A DNA stretch of 35,606 nt from an uncultured Microbacterium sp. (GTDB taxonomy: Bacteria > Actinomycetota > Actinomycetes > Actinomycetales > Microbacteriaceae), in NCBI RefSeq assembly GCF_943912325.1, contig NZ_CALTTX010000024.1, positions 1-35,606 on the forward strand, given 5' to 3'. The position numbers and the translations under genes were made by a program. The notes beneath the pieces were generated by a model. It worked only from the letters and a program-made list of their open reading frames with translations, searched no databases and was not told the DNA's origin. Positions 8,287 through 15,272 of this stretch are shown here, piece after piece. Each line of letters begins with the position of its first letter. Position 1 is the first letter of the stretch.

Positions 8287-9369
8287 GTGCGGCGCATCAT
8301 CATTCTCGGTTCCACGGGCTCGATCGGCACGCAGGCGCTCGATGTGGTGCGACGCAATCCCGAGCTGTTCGAGGTCGTCGGGTTGGCTGCGGGGACGGAT
8401 GCCTCGGGGCTCGCCTCGCAGGCGTCGGAGTTCTCGGTCGCTCACACCGCTCTCGGCGTCGCCGAGGCCGAGAACCTCGTGCGGACGGTCGATGCGGACG
8501 TCGTGCTCAATGGGATCACCGGTTCGGTCGGTCTCGGGCCGACGCTTGCCGCTCTCGAAGAGGGACGCACACTGGCGCTGGCTAACAAGGAGTCGCTCAT
8601 CGTCGGCGGCGCGCTCGTGGCGGAGCGCGCGGCTCCGGGGCAGATCGTCCCCGTCGATTCGGAACATTCCGCGATCGCGCAGGCGCTTCGTTCGGGGGCG
8701 CCCACAGAGGTAAGCCGCCTCGTGCTGACGGCCTCCGGGGGTCCCTTCCGCGGTCGTACGCGCGCCGACCTCGTTGACATCACGCCGGCGGACGCGCTTG
8801 CCCACCCGACGTGGACGATGGGCCGCGTCGTGACGACGAACTCGGCGACGCTCGTCAACAAGGGCCTCGAGGTCATCGAGGCGCATTTGCTGTTCGGCGT
8901 GGGGTATCACGCGATCGACGTTGTGCTGCACCCGCAATCGGTGGTGCACTCGATGGTCGAGTTCGTCGACGGGTCGACGATCGCGCAGGCCTCGCCGCCC
9001 GACATGCGGCTGCCGATCGCGCTCGGTCTCGCGTGGCCCGACCGTGTTGCGGGGGTCGGGGTGCCGCTCGATTGGACGCGCGCGACGTCGTGGACGTTCG
9101 AGCCGCTCGACGCCGAGGCCTTTCCCGCCGTCGAGCTCGCGAAGCGTGTGGGTCGCGCGGGAGCGACGTACCCCGCCGTTTTCAACGCCGCGAATGAGCA
9201 GGCGGTGGATGCTTTTCACGAAGGGCGCCTCGGATTCGTCGACATCGTCGACACGGTCGCCGCTGTCGTCGAGCAGCACGATGCGCCGTCGGCCGTCACG
9301 CGCGAAGCGCTGAGCGCCGCAGAGCAGTGGGCGCGAGACCGCGCAGATGCACTCATCGCGGCGCGCTGA
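8287..9369 (+). CDS. dxr: 1-deoxy-D-xylulose 5-phosphate reductoisomerase
   Basis: Dxr converts 1-deoxy-D-xylulose 5-phosphate to 2-C-methyl-D-erythritol 4-phosphate with NADPH, the first committed step of the MEP isoprenoid pathway. The N-terminal NADPH site LGSTGSIGTQALDVV, the ALANKESLIVGG segment, the metal-binding VPVDSEHSAI (Asp and Glu) and the substrate loop TNSATLVNKGLEVIEAHLLF are all present. At 360 residues it is somewhat shorter than the 390-400 typical elsewhere but complete at both ends. The start is a GTG. In many actinobacteria dxr is followed by a site-2 protease gene and ispG; here unrelated leftward genes follow. Confidence 0.96.
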   Translation: MRRIIILGSTGSIGTQALDVVRRNPELFEVVGLAAGTDASGLASQASEFSVAHTALGVAEAENLVRTVDADVVLNGITGSVGLGPTLAALEEGRTLALANKESLIVGGALVAERAAPGQIVPVDSEHSAIAQALRSGAPTEVSRLVLTASGGPFRGRTRADLVDITPADALAHPTWTMGRVVTTNSATLVNKGLEVIEAHLLFGVGYHAIDVVLHPQSVVHSMVEFVDGSTIAQASPPDMRLPIALGLAWPDRVAGVGVPLDWTRATSWTFEPLDAEAFPAVELAKRVGRAGATYPAVFNAANEQAVDAFHEGRLGFVDIVDTVAAVVEQHDAPSAVTREALSAAEQWARDRADALIAAR

Positions 9370-9434
9370 GTTCGCGCCGGGACGGCTGCGCTAGAGCGCG
9401 CTGTTCTGCGCCGCTATCGTCAACGGAGCCCGTC

Positions 9435-10298
9435 TTAGGGGCAGCCGGGAGCTGTGGGTTGTTCTTGGCAGGTGTGTTGGACGAGGGCTGTGTGTGCTTG
9501 GTAGATCCGTACCGCGGCGGGTGTCGGTGGGGTGGTGAGGGTACCGGTGACGGGGTACCAGGTCGCATTGTCGAGGGTGACTTCGGCGGTGTACGTCGTT
9601 TGCACGGTCGGCGTGTAGGTGCCTTTCGCGCGGTACGTATGGCTCGTGGGGGTCGGGGTGAACTGCTGCTGCCCGAGTGCTTCCCACGTGGTGCCGCCGG
9701 TGCTGCGGGTGACGATGGGGGTGTTGTCGTTGTAGTCGAACCGGTATTCGGTGGGGGTGAAGCGGACGGTCACGGGGGTGTCGAAGAGGGTGCCGGGGAT
9801 GGTGTGGGTGGTGGCGGTGGCGACGAAGTTGGTGGGGGCGTTCATGAGGCCGAATCCGGCGGGGTCGGCGGCGAAGGTGGCTTGTTGGGGTGTGAACGCG
9901 GCTAGGTCGGTGATCGTGACCGGCGGCAGTCCGGGCGCGGGCTCTGTGGGGTCGGTCGGGGTCGTGTCGACGGGCTGGGGGCGTTCGTAGTCGGCGCAAA
10001 CCCGGATCCCCTCGGCCAGACACACCGGCACCGGCTGCAGGGGACGCGACGGATCCACACGCACCGGCGCGCCGATGCCTAAGCTGAAGCCCGCGCTGGT
10101 GCGGTCGACATTCGCAGACCCCGCATCAACGGTCTTCGAGCCTCCAACCAGGATGGTGTCGGAGTCCTTCTTCGTGCAGGTAACAGTGAGATCAGCACAA
10201 GGATCGAGAGTCGAAGCGTTCCCGATCTCGTCGGGTGCGGCGAGCGGACTGGCGAGAAATGCCAACGACGAGGCGAGAACTACCGCTACGGCAAACAT
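9435..10298 (-). CDS. Exported protein with a C-terminal PKD-like domain, function unknown
   Basis: The 287-residue protein starts with a hydrophobic segment (about residues 1-20) that fits a signal peptide, but it lacks the usual basic residues before it. The mature part is rich in Thr, Pro and Ala, with four Cys in the first hundred residues and two near the C-terminus. Residues about 160-260 look like a PKD-type beta domain: YRFDYNDNTPI, then SHTYRAKGTYTPTVQTTY. I infer an extracellular or wall-associated protein; no enzyme motif is visible. The ATG is the only in-frame start after an upstream stop and lies 13 bases inside the preceding gene, suggesting coupled translation. Its GTG/GGG-rich minus-strand complement differs in texture from its neighbours. 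Confidence 0.72.
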   Translation of the reverse strand: MFAVAVVLASSLAFLASPLAAPDEIGNASTLDPCADLTVTCTKKDSDTILVGGSKTVDAGSANVDRTSAGFSLGIGAPVRVDPSRPLQPVPVCLAEGIRVCADYERPQPVDTTPTDPTEPAPGLPPVTITDLAAFTPQQATFAADPAGFGLMNAPTNFVATATTHTIPGTLFDTPVTVRFTPTEYRFDYNDNTPIVTRSTGGTTWEALGQQQFTPTPTSHTYRAKGTYTPTVQTTYTAEVTLDNATWYPVTGTLTTPPTPAAVRIYQAHTALVQHTCQEQPTAPGCP

Positions 10299-10819
10299 GA
10301 CTCGCCAATCATCACCGCGTCACTCATCAACATGCGGTTCGATTCACGGATGAACGTGTACTTCATCGCGGGAATGTTCGCGCGATCGGAAGGTGTGACG
10401 TCGGCGCCCGAGGAGTCGATCTGGCGCACACTCGTTTGATCGAGGCACGCCTGAAGGAGCACGCGTTCTGTGTCACCGGATTGAATCGCGATATCTAGGA
10501 TTCGTGCGCGGCCGGTGATGGTGATTCCTTCTGCCTTCCGCTGGGCGGCATTTTCGCTCAGGTTCTCTGCAATCGCTGGCGTGACGTACTGCGCCGGATC
10601 CGGGCCGACGCGTCCTTCGTTACGCAGATTCGTGGCGTCGATGTAATCCCGATATGCCTGCTCGGCCGCGGCATAGGCCTCTTCATTCGTCGCGAAGCCG
10701 GTCGGCGAAGGCGTCACGCTCGGGGCGGGCGGCTCGCCGAAGCATCCAGTCAATCCGACCGTCATGAGCGCGCCGGTCACGAGGGCGGCGGCGAGTGAGA
10801 GGCGGCGACGGCGATTCAT
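10286..10819 (-). CDS. Lipoprotein of unknown function
   Basis: The 177-residue product begins with MNRRRRLSLAAALV and reaches a lipobox, VGLTGC, at about residues 22-27, so it is probably a lipid-anchored exported protein. The mature N-terminus is Pro/Ser/Thr-rich, followed by a helical stretch (NEEAYAAAEQAYRDYIDATN) and a small mixed domain resembling the SnoaL/NTF2-like helper domains found in many actinobacterial lipoproteins. That last comparison is tentative. ATG 10819 was chosen over GTG 10867 because GGAACGC precedes it and it gives a proper signal peptide. Its 3' end overlaps the next gene by 13 bases, so the two probably act together. Confidence 0.75.
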   Translation of the reverse strand: MNRRRRLSLAAALVTGALMTVGLTGCFGEPPAPSVTPSPTGFATNEEAYAAAEQAYRDYIDATNLRNEGRVGPDPAQYVTPAIAENLSENAAQRKAEGITITGRARILDIAIQSGDTERVLLQACLDQTSVRQIDSSGADVTPSDRANIPAMKYTFIRESNRMLMSDAVMIGESCLP

Positions 10820-10906
10820 GCGTTCCACGGTAAACGCCGCCGTCGAAGCATCCGGCAATCTATCCACAGCTGGACGCGCGCCGCGCGACTGCCGGCGCCC
10901 GCAGAT

Positions 10907-12535
10907 CTACGCGGGGCGCTCGGGGTCAGACGCGGGTTCGGCGTCGTCGGGATACGGCACCGGCCAGGCCGGATCGGGCACGGGCCAACCGGCCTTTTGC
11001 AGCTCTCGACGGGCGAGCTCGCGCGCCGAGTAGGGCGCGCGGCGCCCACGGATGTCGCGGTAGTCCTGATGCCCCGGACCCGCCCACAGAATCGCGTCGC
11101 CCTCGCCCACGAGCTTCACGGCCTCGTGGATCGCGCGCTCGGGCGGCGAGAAGTCATAGATCTCGGCATCCGGTCGCGCGGCGCGCGCACCCTCGAGCAA
11201 AGTCGCCCGAATCGCGTCGGGGTCTTCGTGGCGCGGGTGGTGGTCGGTGATGACGAGCACGTCGCTGCCCTCGACGGCCGTGCGCCCCATGTCGAGACGC
11301 TTGGTCTTGTCGCGGTCGCCGTCGGCGCCGAACAGCATGAGCACGCGCCCGGGTGTCACGCGGCGAACGGCGGCGAGCGTCTTCTCGAAGGCATCGGGGG
11401 AGTGACCGAAGTCGACGTACACCGCAGGCCCCTCATCGCCCGAGACACGCTGCGTGCGCCCGGGCAGATATGCCTCGATGCGCCCGCCATCGAGCGCGTC
11501 GACGATGCGATCCCACGCGAAACCGGCATCGATCGCCATGACGATCGCGAGGCCCGCGTTCGCCGCCATGTGGCGCCCGATGACGGGAACGGTCGTCTCG
11601 AGCGTGTGGCCGTGACGGTCAGTGAGGCGAAAAACCGTGCCGTCGGGGCGTTCCTCGAGGATCGTTACGATCCAGTCGGCGTGCTGGTGCGGATCTTCGG
11701 CGATCTCGGGCGTGATGATCGTGGTGATCGGGATGCCCGCGCGAGCAACCACCTCGGCCCCCGCGGCAGAGTCCAAACAGACCACTCCCCGCCGCGCGCG
11801 CTCGGGCGTGAAGAGGGGCAGCTTCGCCTCGAGGTACGCCGTCATATCGGCGTAGTCGTCGAGGTGGTCGTGCGTCAGGTTGGTGAACCCGGCGACGTCG
11901 AAGACGATCCCATCGACCCGGTTGCGACTGAGCGCCTGCGCGCTCACCTCGACCGAGACGGCCTCGACGCCGCGCTCGCGCATGAGGGCGAGCAGAGCGT
12001 GCAATTCGGATGCCTCGGGAGTCGTCAACCGCGAAACGATGACCTCACCCGCGATGTGCCGTTCGGTCGTCGACGACAGGCCGGTCACGATGCCGAGCTG
12101 TCGCAAGATACCGTCGAGCAGGTGCGAGGTGGACGTCTTGCCGTTCGTGCCGGTCGTACCGAGCAGCAACGGCAGGTTGCTCTCGGTCGCATAGATCCAC
12201 GCCGACATCTCGCCGAGGCGCGAGCGCGGGTCATCGACGACGAGCACGGGGATGCCGGATGCCTCGGCGTACGCGCGCCCCGCGGCATCCGTCACGATCG
12301 CCACTGCCGCCGCGGCCGCCGCCTGATCGGCGAACTCAGCGCCGTGTCGATTCACTCCCGCGATACCGACGAAGATCTCGCCCGCACGCAGATCCGCCGT
12401 CGCGAGCGTGATGCCCGACGCCTCGATTCCGTGCAGATCGCCGTGCACCTCGAGTCCGAAACGCGCCGCGAACTCGGCGACCGAGCGCGGTGTGACGCGG
12501 GCTGGCCGCAGGACGGGAGGGACGTTCTTACTCAT
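10907..12535 (-). CDS. Divergent Mur ligase of the MurE family
   Basis: The 542-residue protein has the three-domain Mur ligase layout: an N-terminal UDP-binding-like domain (to about 115), a central ATPase with the P-loop GTTGTNGKTS (126-135) and the carbamylated-lysine segment AYLEAKLPLF (Lys238), and a C-terminal domain with GADGDRDKTKR and LWAGPGHQDY. It most resembles MurE, which adds the third amino acid to UDP-MurNAc-L-Ala-D-Glu. Two family signatures are changed: the amino-acid-selecting DNPR motif reads DHHPRHEDP (431-439), and EVSSHAL reads EVSAQAL. It stands alone, outside a dcw cell-division cluster. It may be a MurE with altered specificity, or a paralog with a different substrate. 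GAAGG lies just before the ATG. It diverges from the small gene at 12665. Confidence 0.82.
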   Translation of the reverse strand: MSKNVPPVLRPARVTPRSVAEFAARFGLEVHGDLHGIEASGITLATADLRAGEIFVGIAGVNRHGAEFADQAAAAAAVAIVTDAAGRAYAEASGIPVLVVDDPRSRLGEMSAWIYATESNLPLLLGTTGTNGKTSTSHLLDGILRQLGIVTGLSSTTERHIAGEVIVSRLTTPEASELHALLALMRERGVEAVSVEVSAQALSRNRVDGIVFDVAGFTNLTHDHLDDYADMTAYLEAKLPLFTPERARRGVVCLDSAAGAEVVARAGIPITTIITPEIAEDPHQHADWIVTILEERPDGTVFRLTDRHGHTLETTVPVIGRHMAANAGLAIVMAIDAGFAWDRIVDALDGGRIEAYLPGRTQRVSGDEGPAVYVDFGHSPDAFEKTLAAVRRVTPGRVLMLFGADGDRDKTKRLDMGRTAVEGSDVLVITDHHPRHEDPDAIRATLLEGARAARPDAEIYDFSPPERAIHEAVKLVGEGDAILWAGPGHQDYRDIRGRRAPYSARELARRELQKAGWPVPDPAWPVPYPDDAEPASDPERPA

Positions 12536-12635
12536 CGGACCTTCGCTTGAACGGGCGCGCAGGCGAGCGCCGCGAGCCGTTCCATCCTGTCACGGCGTGC
12601 TCCGCGCGACGGGATTTCGCCGTCACCGACGTGTG

Positions 12636-12658
12636 TCTCGTGACGAGAGTGCTAGCAT
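12636..12658 (+). promoter_or_regulatory. Leaderless promoter and candidate operator for the RHH gene
   Basis: TAGCAT (12653-12658) is a good -10 box whose expected start site falls on the ATG at 12665, so the transcript is probably leaderless. Immediately upstream lies a perfect inverted repeat, TCTCGT-G-ACGAGA (12636-12648), placed where a repressor would interfere with polymerase. No convincing -35 box is seen. Confidence 0.5.
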
Positions 12659-12664
12659 GCTCAT

Positions 12665-12826
12665 ATGCAGTCAAGCGAGCCCGATGCCATTGGCCCGAAA
12701 CAACAGTTCAACGTGTACCTGTCGGCATCCCTCGTGCGCGCCGTCAAGCACCGCGCGATCGATGACGGGCTCTCGCTCTCGGCACTCGTCGAACGCGCAC
12801 TCACCGACTACCTCACGGAGGGCTGA
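12665..12826 (+). CDS. Small ribbon-helix-helix (CopG-like) protein
   Basis: This 53-residue reading frame starts at ATG 12665 and stops at 12826. After a short polar N-terminus comes a beta-strand-like QFNVYLSASLVRAVKHRA and then SLSALVERALTDYL, the strand-helix-helix pattern of MetJ/Arc/CopG-type DNA-binding proteins. Such proteins dimerise to bind short palindromes and often repress their own genes; a palindrome overlaps the promoter here. It ends 5 bases before a VOC-family gene, so the two form a short operon. No toxin-like partner is evident, so a toxin-antitoxin role is not supported by what I see. Confidence 0.78.
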   Translation: MQSSEPDAIGPKQQFNVYLSASLVRAVKHRAIDDGLSLSALVERALTDYLTEG

Positions 12827-12831
12827 TCCTC

Positions 12832-13554
12832 ATGCGCACCACGGTCCAGGCCATCAGGTACACCGCCGACACGGCCCGCTGGCACGCGCTCGCGGCGGCT
12901 CTCGGCCTGCGCGCGGCGTTCCCGCCGGTCGAAGCGTGGAGTGAGTTCGATGGCGATGGGATGCTCGCGGTCCACGCCTCTCACGACGGCTCAGCGGCAC
13001 GCACCGACCTGCACCTGCTCGTCGATGATCTCGACGCGGCGGCGGCCGCGCTCACATCGGTCGGCGCGGTGATCGAGCGGACGGAACTCGCAGACGTTGG
13101 CCCCATCCTCATCGTGCGGGCGGCGTCGGGGGTCACGCTGACCGTGTCGGCGCAGACACGCGCGCTCGTGGAACCGACGGACGATCCCGTGATGACCGTT
13201 CAGCCGATTTGGTACGACACCGACTCGGGCCCGGTCGCCGCGATCCTGAGCGCCCTCGGGCTGCGCCCCACCATTGCCTCCGATTCGGGCACGTGGATCG
13301 AGTTTCGAAGCCACGGCGCCCGCTCGGGGTCGGTCGCGTTCCATGCCGCGGAGACCGCCGGAGTGACGCTCGCTCTCGCTACCGACGGCGACCTCGAGAC
13401 GCTCGTCTCACGACTCGTCGAGGCGGGATTCGAGGCATCCATCGTCGACGAGGCATATAACCCCACGCTACGCGTCGTCACTCCCGACGGCGATGAGCTG
13501 TGGGTCGCGGGCCCCTACGACGACCTCTACGGGTACCGCCGACTCGACTCTTGA
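12832..13554 (+). CDS. VOC-family (glyoxalase/bleomycin-resistance fold) protein with two repeats
   Basis: The 240-residue protein contains two similar halves, about residues 1-110 and 118-235. Each begins with a strand (TTVQAIRYTADTARWHALAAALGLR; MTVQPIWYDTDSGPVAAILSALGLR), has a central SEFDGDGMLAVH / IEFRSHGARSGSVAFH strand and ends with a V-T-L/W strand, the tandem beta-alpha-beta-beta-beta pattern of VOC proteins. The metal-ligand His/Glu pattern is incomplete, so it may be a binding protein rather than an enzyme. It lies 5 bases after the ribbon-helix-helix gene and is presumably under its control. The substrate is unknown. Confidence 0.75.
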   Translation: MRTTVQAIRYTADTARWHALAAALGLRAAFPPVEAWSEFDGDGMLAVHASHDGSAARTDLHLLVDDLDAAAAALTSVGAVIERTELADVGPILIVRAASGVTLTVSAQTRALVEPTDDPVMTVQPIWYDTDSGPVAAILSALGLRPTIASDSGTWIEFRSHGARSGSVAFHAAETAGVTLALATDGDLETLVSRLVEAGFEASIVDEAYNPTLRVVTPDGDELWVAGPYDDLYGYRRLDS

Positions 13555-13564
13555 GCGGCGCGGC

Positions 13565-14878
13565 TCAGGCCTGCGTGCGGGCGAGGCGGCTCGCCGACCA
13601 GGCGCTCACGAGCGTCACGGCCGACATGATCGCGAGCACGACACCGGGGTGCCACCAGGCGAACGCCGTCGCCGAGCCGAGCTGCAGCGTGATTGCGGGA
13701 ACGAACCCGCTCACGGTCGCGGCGATCGCGTACGCGAACGACAGCGCCGAGTAGCGGATGCCGGTCGGGAACAGGTCGTTCATGAGTCCGCCGAGCGCGG
13801 CCCACGCCATCGTGGGGAGGATTCCGCCAACGATCATCGTGCCAACGAGAATCGGGAACGTCGCGAACTGCAGCAGGAAGTACATCGGGAACGCGATCAC
13901 GAGCGTGCCGAGGGCGCCCCACACGACGACCTTCGCGGAGCCGATCCTGGTCGCGAGCCAGCCGAACGCCGGAATCGTGATGAGCTGCAGCAGGCCGCCG
14001 ATCGTCGTTGCGACGAGCAGATCCGAGAACGCGAATCCGAGCGTCGTAACGCCGTAGTTGACGGTGTAGGTGTTCATGAGGCTGTACGAACCGATACCGA
14101 GCAGAGCGGCCCCGACGGCGATGAGCATCGCGAGCGGCGCCTGCTGGAACATCGCCGCGATGGGCACGCGCACGCGGTTCTCGTCCCGGCGGAGTTCTTC
14201 GAACTCGGGGGTTTCGGTGATCGACCAGCGCAAGTACAACGAGACCAGGAGCAACGGCAGGGCGATGAGGAACGGGATGCGCCAGCCCCAGGCCGCGAGC
14301 TGATCGGCCGGCAGCGCGAGGGTCATGACGATGAAAAGCAGGGCCGAGAGGATCGAGCCGACGGGCGAGCCGAGCTGGGGGATCGCGGCGTAGAAAGCGC
14401 GCTTGACGGGTGACGAGTGCTCGGTCGCGAGCAGGATCGAGCCGCCCCATTCGCCGCCGAGCGACAGCCCCTGAGCAACGCGCAGCACGACGATGAGCAC
14501 GGCGCCGAGCCAGCCGGCCTGCGCATACGTCGGCAGCAATCCGATCAACCCCGTCGAGATACCCATGATCGCAACGGTCCACAGCAGCGTCGTGCGCCGG
14601 CCGAGTCGGTCGCCGAGGTAGCCGAAGATCAATGCGCCGATCGGACGCACGACGAAGGCGATCGCGATCGTGAGGAAAGCGAGCATCGTGCCGCCGACCC
14701 GTCCGAGCGGCTCGAAGAAGAGCGGGCCGACGAAGTACGCCGAGAAGTACGCGAAGACGTAGAAGTCGAACGACTCGAGCGACGTACCGACCATCGACGC
14801 CCATGCGACTCGGCGCGGCGCGCCCGCCGTGGGGGAGTTCGGGGCGGTGGGGGAAGCTGAGGGTGCTGTGCTGCTCAC
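13565..14878 (-). CDS. MFS transporter, metabolite:proton symporter (MHS) type
   Basis: About 437 residues with around twelve hydrophobic segments form a major facilitator transporter in the cytoplasmic membrane. ASMVGTSLESFDFYVF in the first helix, FVVRPIGALIFGYLGDRLGRR between helices 2 and 3, QGLSLGGEWGG in helix 4 and ITETPEFEEL after helix 6 are hallmarks of the MHS subfamily (relatives of ShiA, ProP and KgtP). Those proteins import organic acids or small zwitterions with protons; the substrate cannot be read from the sequence. The GTG at 14878 is favoured by an AGGA upstream and by length; ATG 14896 is an alternative. It diverges from ileS, and the gap holds a large inverted repeat and the T-box leader. 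Confidence 0.88.
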   Translation of the reverse strand: MSSTAPSASPTAPNSPTAGAPRRVAWASMVGTSLESFDFYVFAYFSAYFVGPLFFEPLGRVGGTMLAFLTIAIAFVVRPIGALIFGYLGDRLGRRTTLLWTVAIMGISTGLIGLLPTYAQAGWLGAVLIVVLRVAQGLSLGGEWGGSILLATEHSSPVKRAFYAAIPQLGSPVGSILSALLFIVMTLALPADQLAAWGWRIPFLIALPLLLVSLYLRWSITETPEFEELRRDENRVRVPIAAMFQQAPLAMLIAVGAALLGIGSYSLMNTYTVNYGVTTLGFAFSDLLVATTIGGLLQLITIPAFGWLATRIGSAKVVVWGALGTLVIAFPMYFLLQFATFPILVGTMIVGGILPTMAWAALGGLMNDLFPTGIRYSALSFAYAIAATVSGFVPAITLQLGSATAFAWWHPGVVLAIMSAVTLVSAWSASRLARTQA

Positions 14879-14955
14879 AACCCACAATCCTGGCATGAGT
14901 CCAGAAACCCTGGCTCGGGCCTGCATGCCGCCTCTCTCTCGCCCGAGCACTGCTC

Positions 14956-15007
14956 ATGTCTCACTTATGCAGGTTCTGGGCCCGGAAAACCTGCACAAGT
15001 GAGACAT
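14956..15007. repeat. Long intergenic inverted repeat
   Basis: The arms (14956-14975 and 14988-15007) are 20 bases each with a single mismatch and read ATGTCTCACTT... and ...AAGTGAGACAT from the outside. The 12-base loop contains GGGCCC. It lies between two divergent genes, so it is not an obvious terminator. It looks like a palindromic repeat element or a large operator. Confidence 0.7.
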
Positions 15008-15059
15008 CAATGGTGGCGGAGCGGGGGATCCCGGGGTGCGCGTGCGCGCGAGGTGACCG

Positions 15060-15065
15060 TAGACT
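15060..15065 (+). promoter_or_regulatory. -10 box of the ileS leader
   Basis: TAGACT, a good -10 sequence of the kind seen elsewhere in the window, sits so that transcription would start near 15072, just before the ultrashort stem I of the T-box. The -35 region is weak. Confidence 0.5.
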
Positions 15066-15070
15066 GGAAT

Positions 15071-15265
15071 CACAAGCACGGATCCGGCCATCACCGGGGA
15101 GCTCGCGGAAGAAACCTCGGCAACGGGGCGGTAGAACCGCGCGGGGCAGGCCCGTCACAGCCGCCGGAAAGAGGGTCATCTGAAGGGTGACCAAGCAGGG
15201 TGGTACCGCGGTCGGTGCGTAACAGCGCACGGGTCGTCCCCGCAGGCAACCGATCGATCCCTGCG
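15071..15265 (+). ncRNA. T-box leader of ileS with ultrashort stem I (tRNA-Ile sensor)
   Basis: The canonical T-box sequence AGGGTGGTACCGCG is at 15197-15210. Near the 5' end, CCGG-CCATCA-CCGG (15084-15097) makes a four-pair hairpin whose loop shows the isoleucine codon ATC (15090-15092) as specifier. This is the ultrashort stem I described for actinobacterial ileS leaders. Downstream are a GTGCG/CGCAC hairpin (about 15216-15231) and CGCAGG/CCTGCG (15241-15246 with 15260-15265) ending just before the ileS start. There is no T-run terminator, so control is probably at translation initiation: uncharged tRNA-Ile would free the start region. Confidence 0.93.
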
Positions 15266-15272
15266 AGCAGAC

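Noticed and set aside
12665..13554. RHH-VOC pair as a toxin-antitoxin system
   Set aside because: The second product has a VOC fold pattern with no toxin family motif, so only a regulator-target relation is supported.
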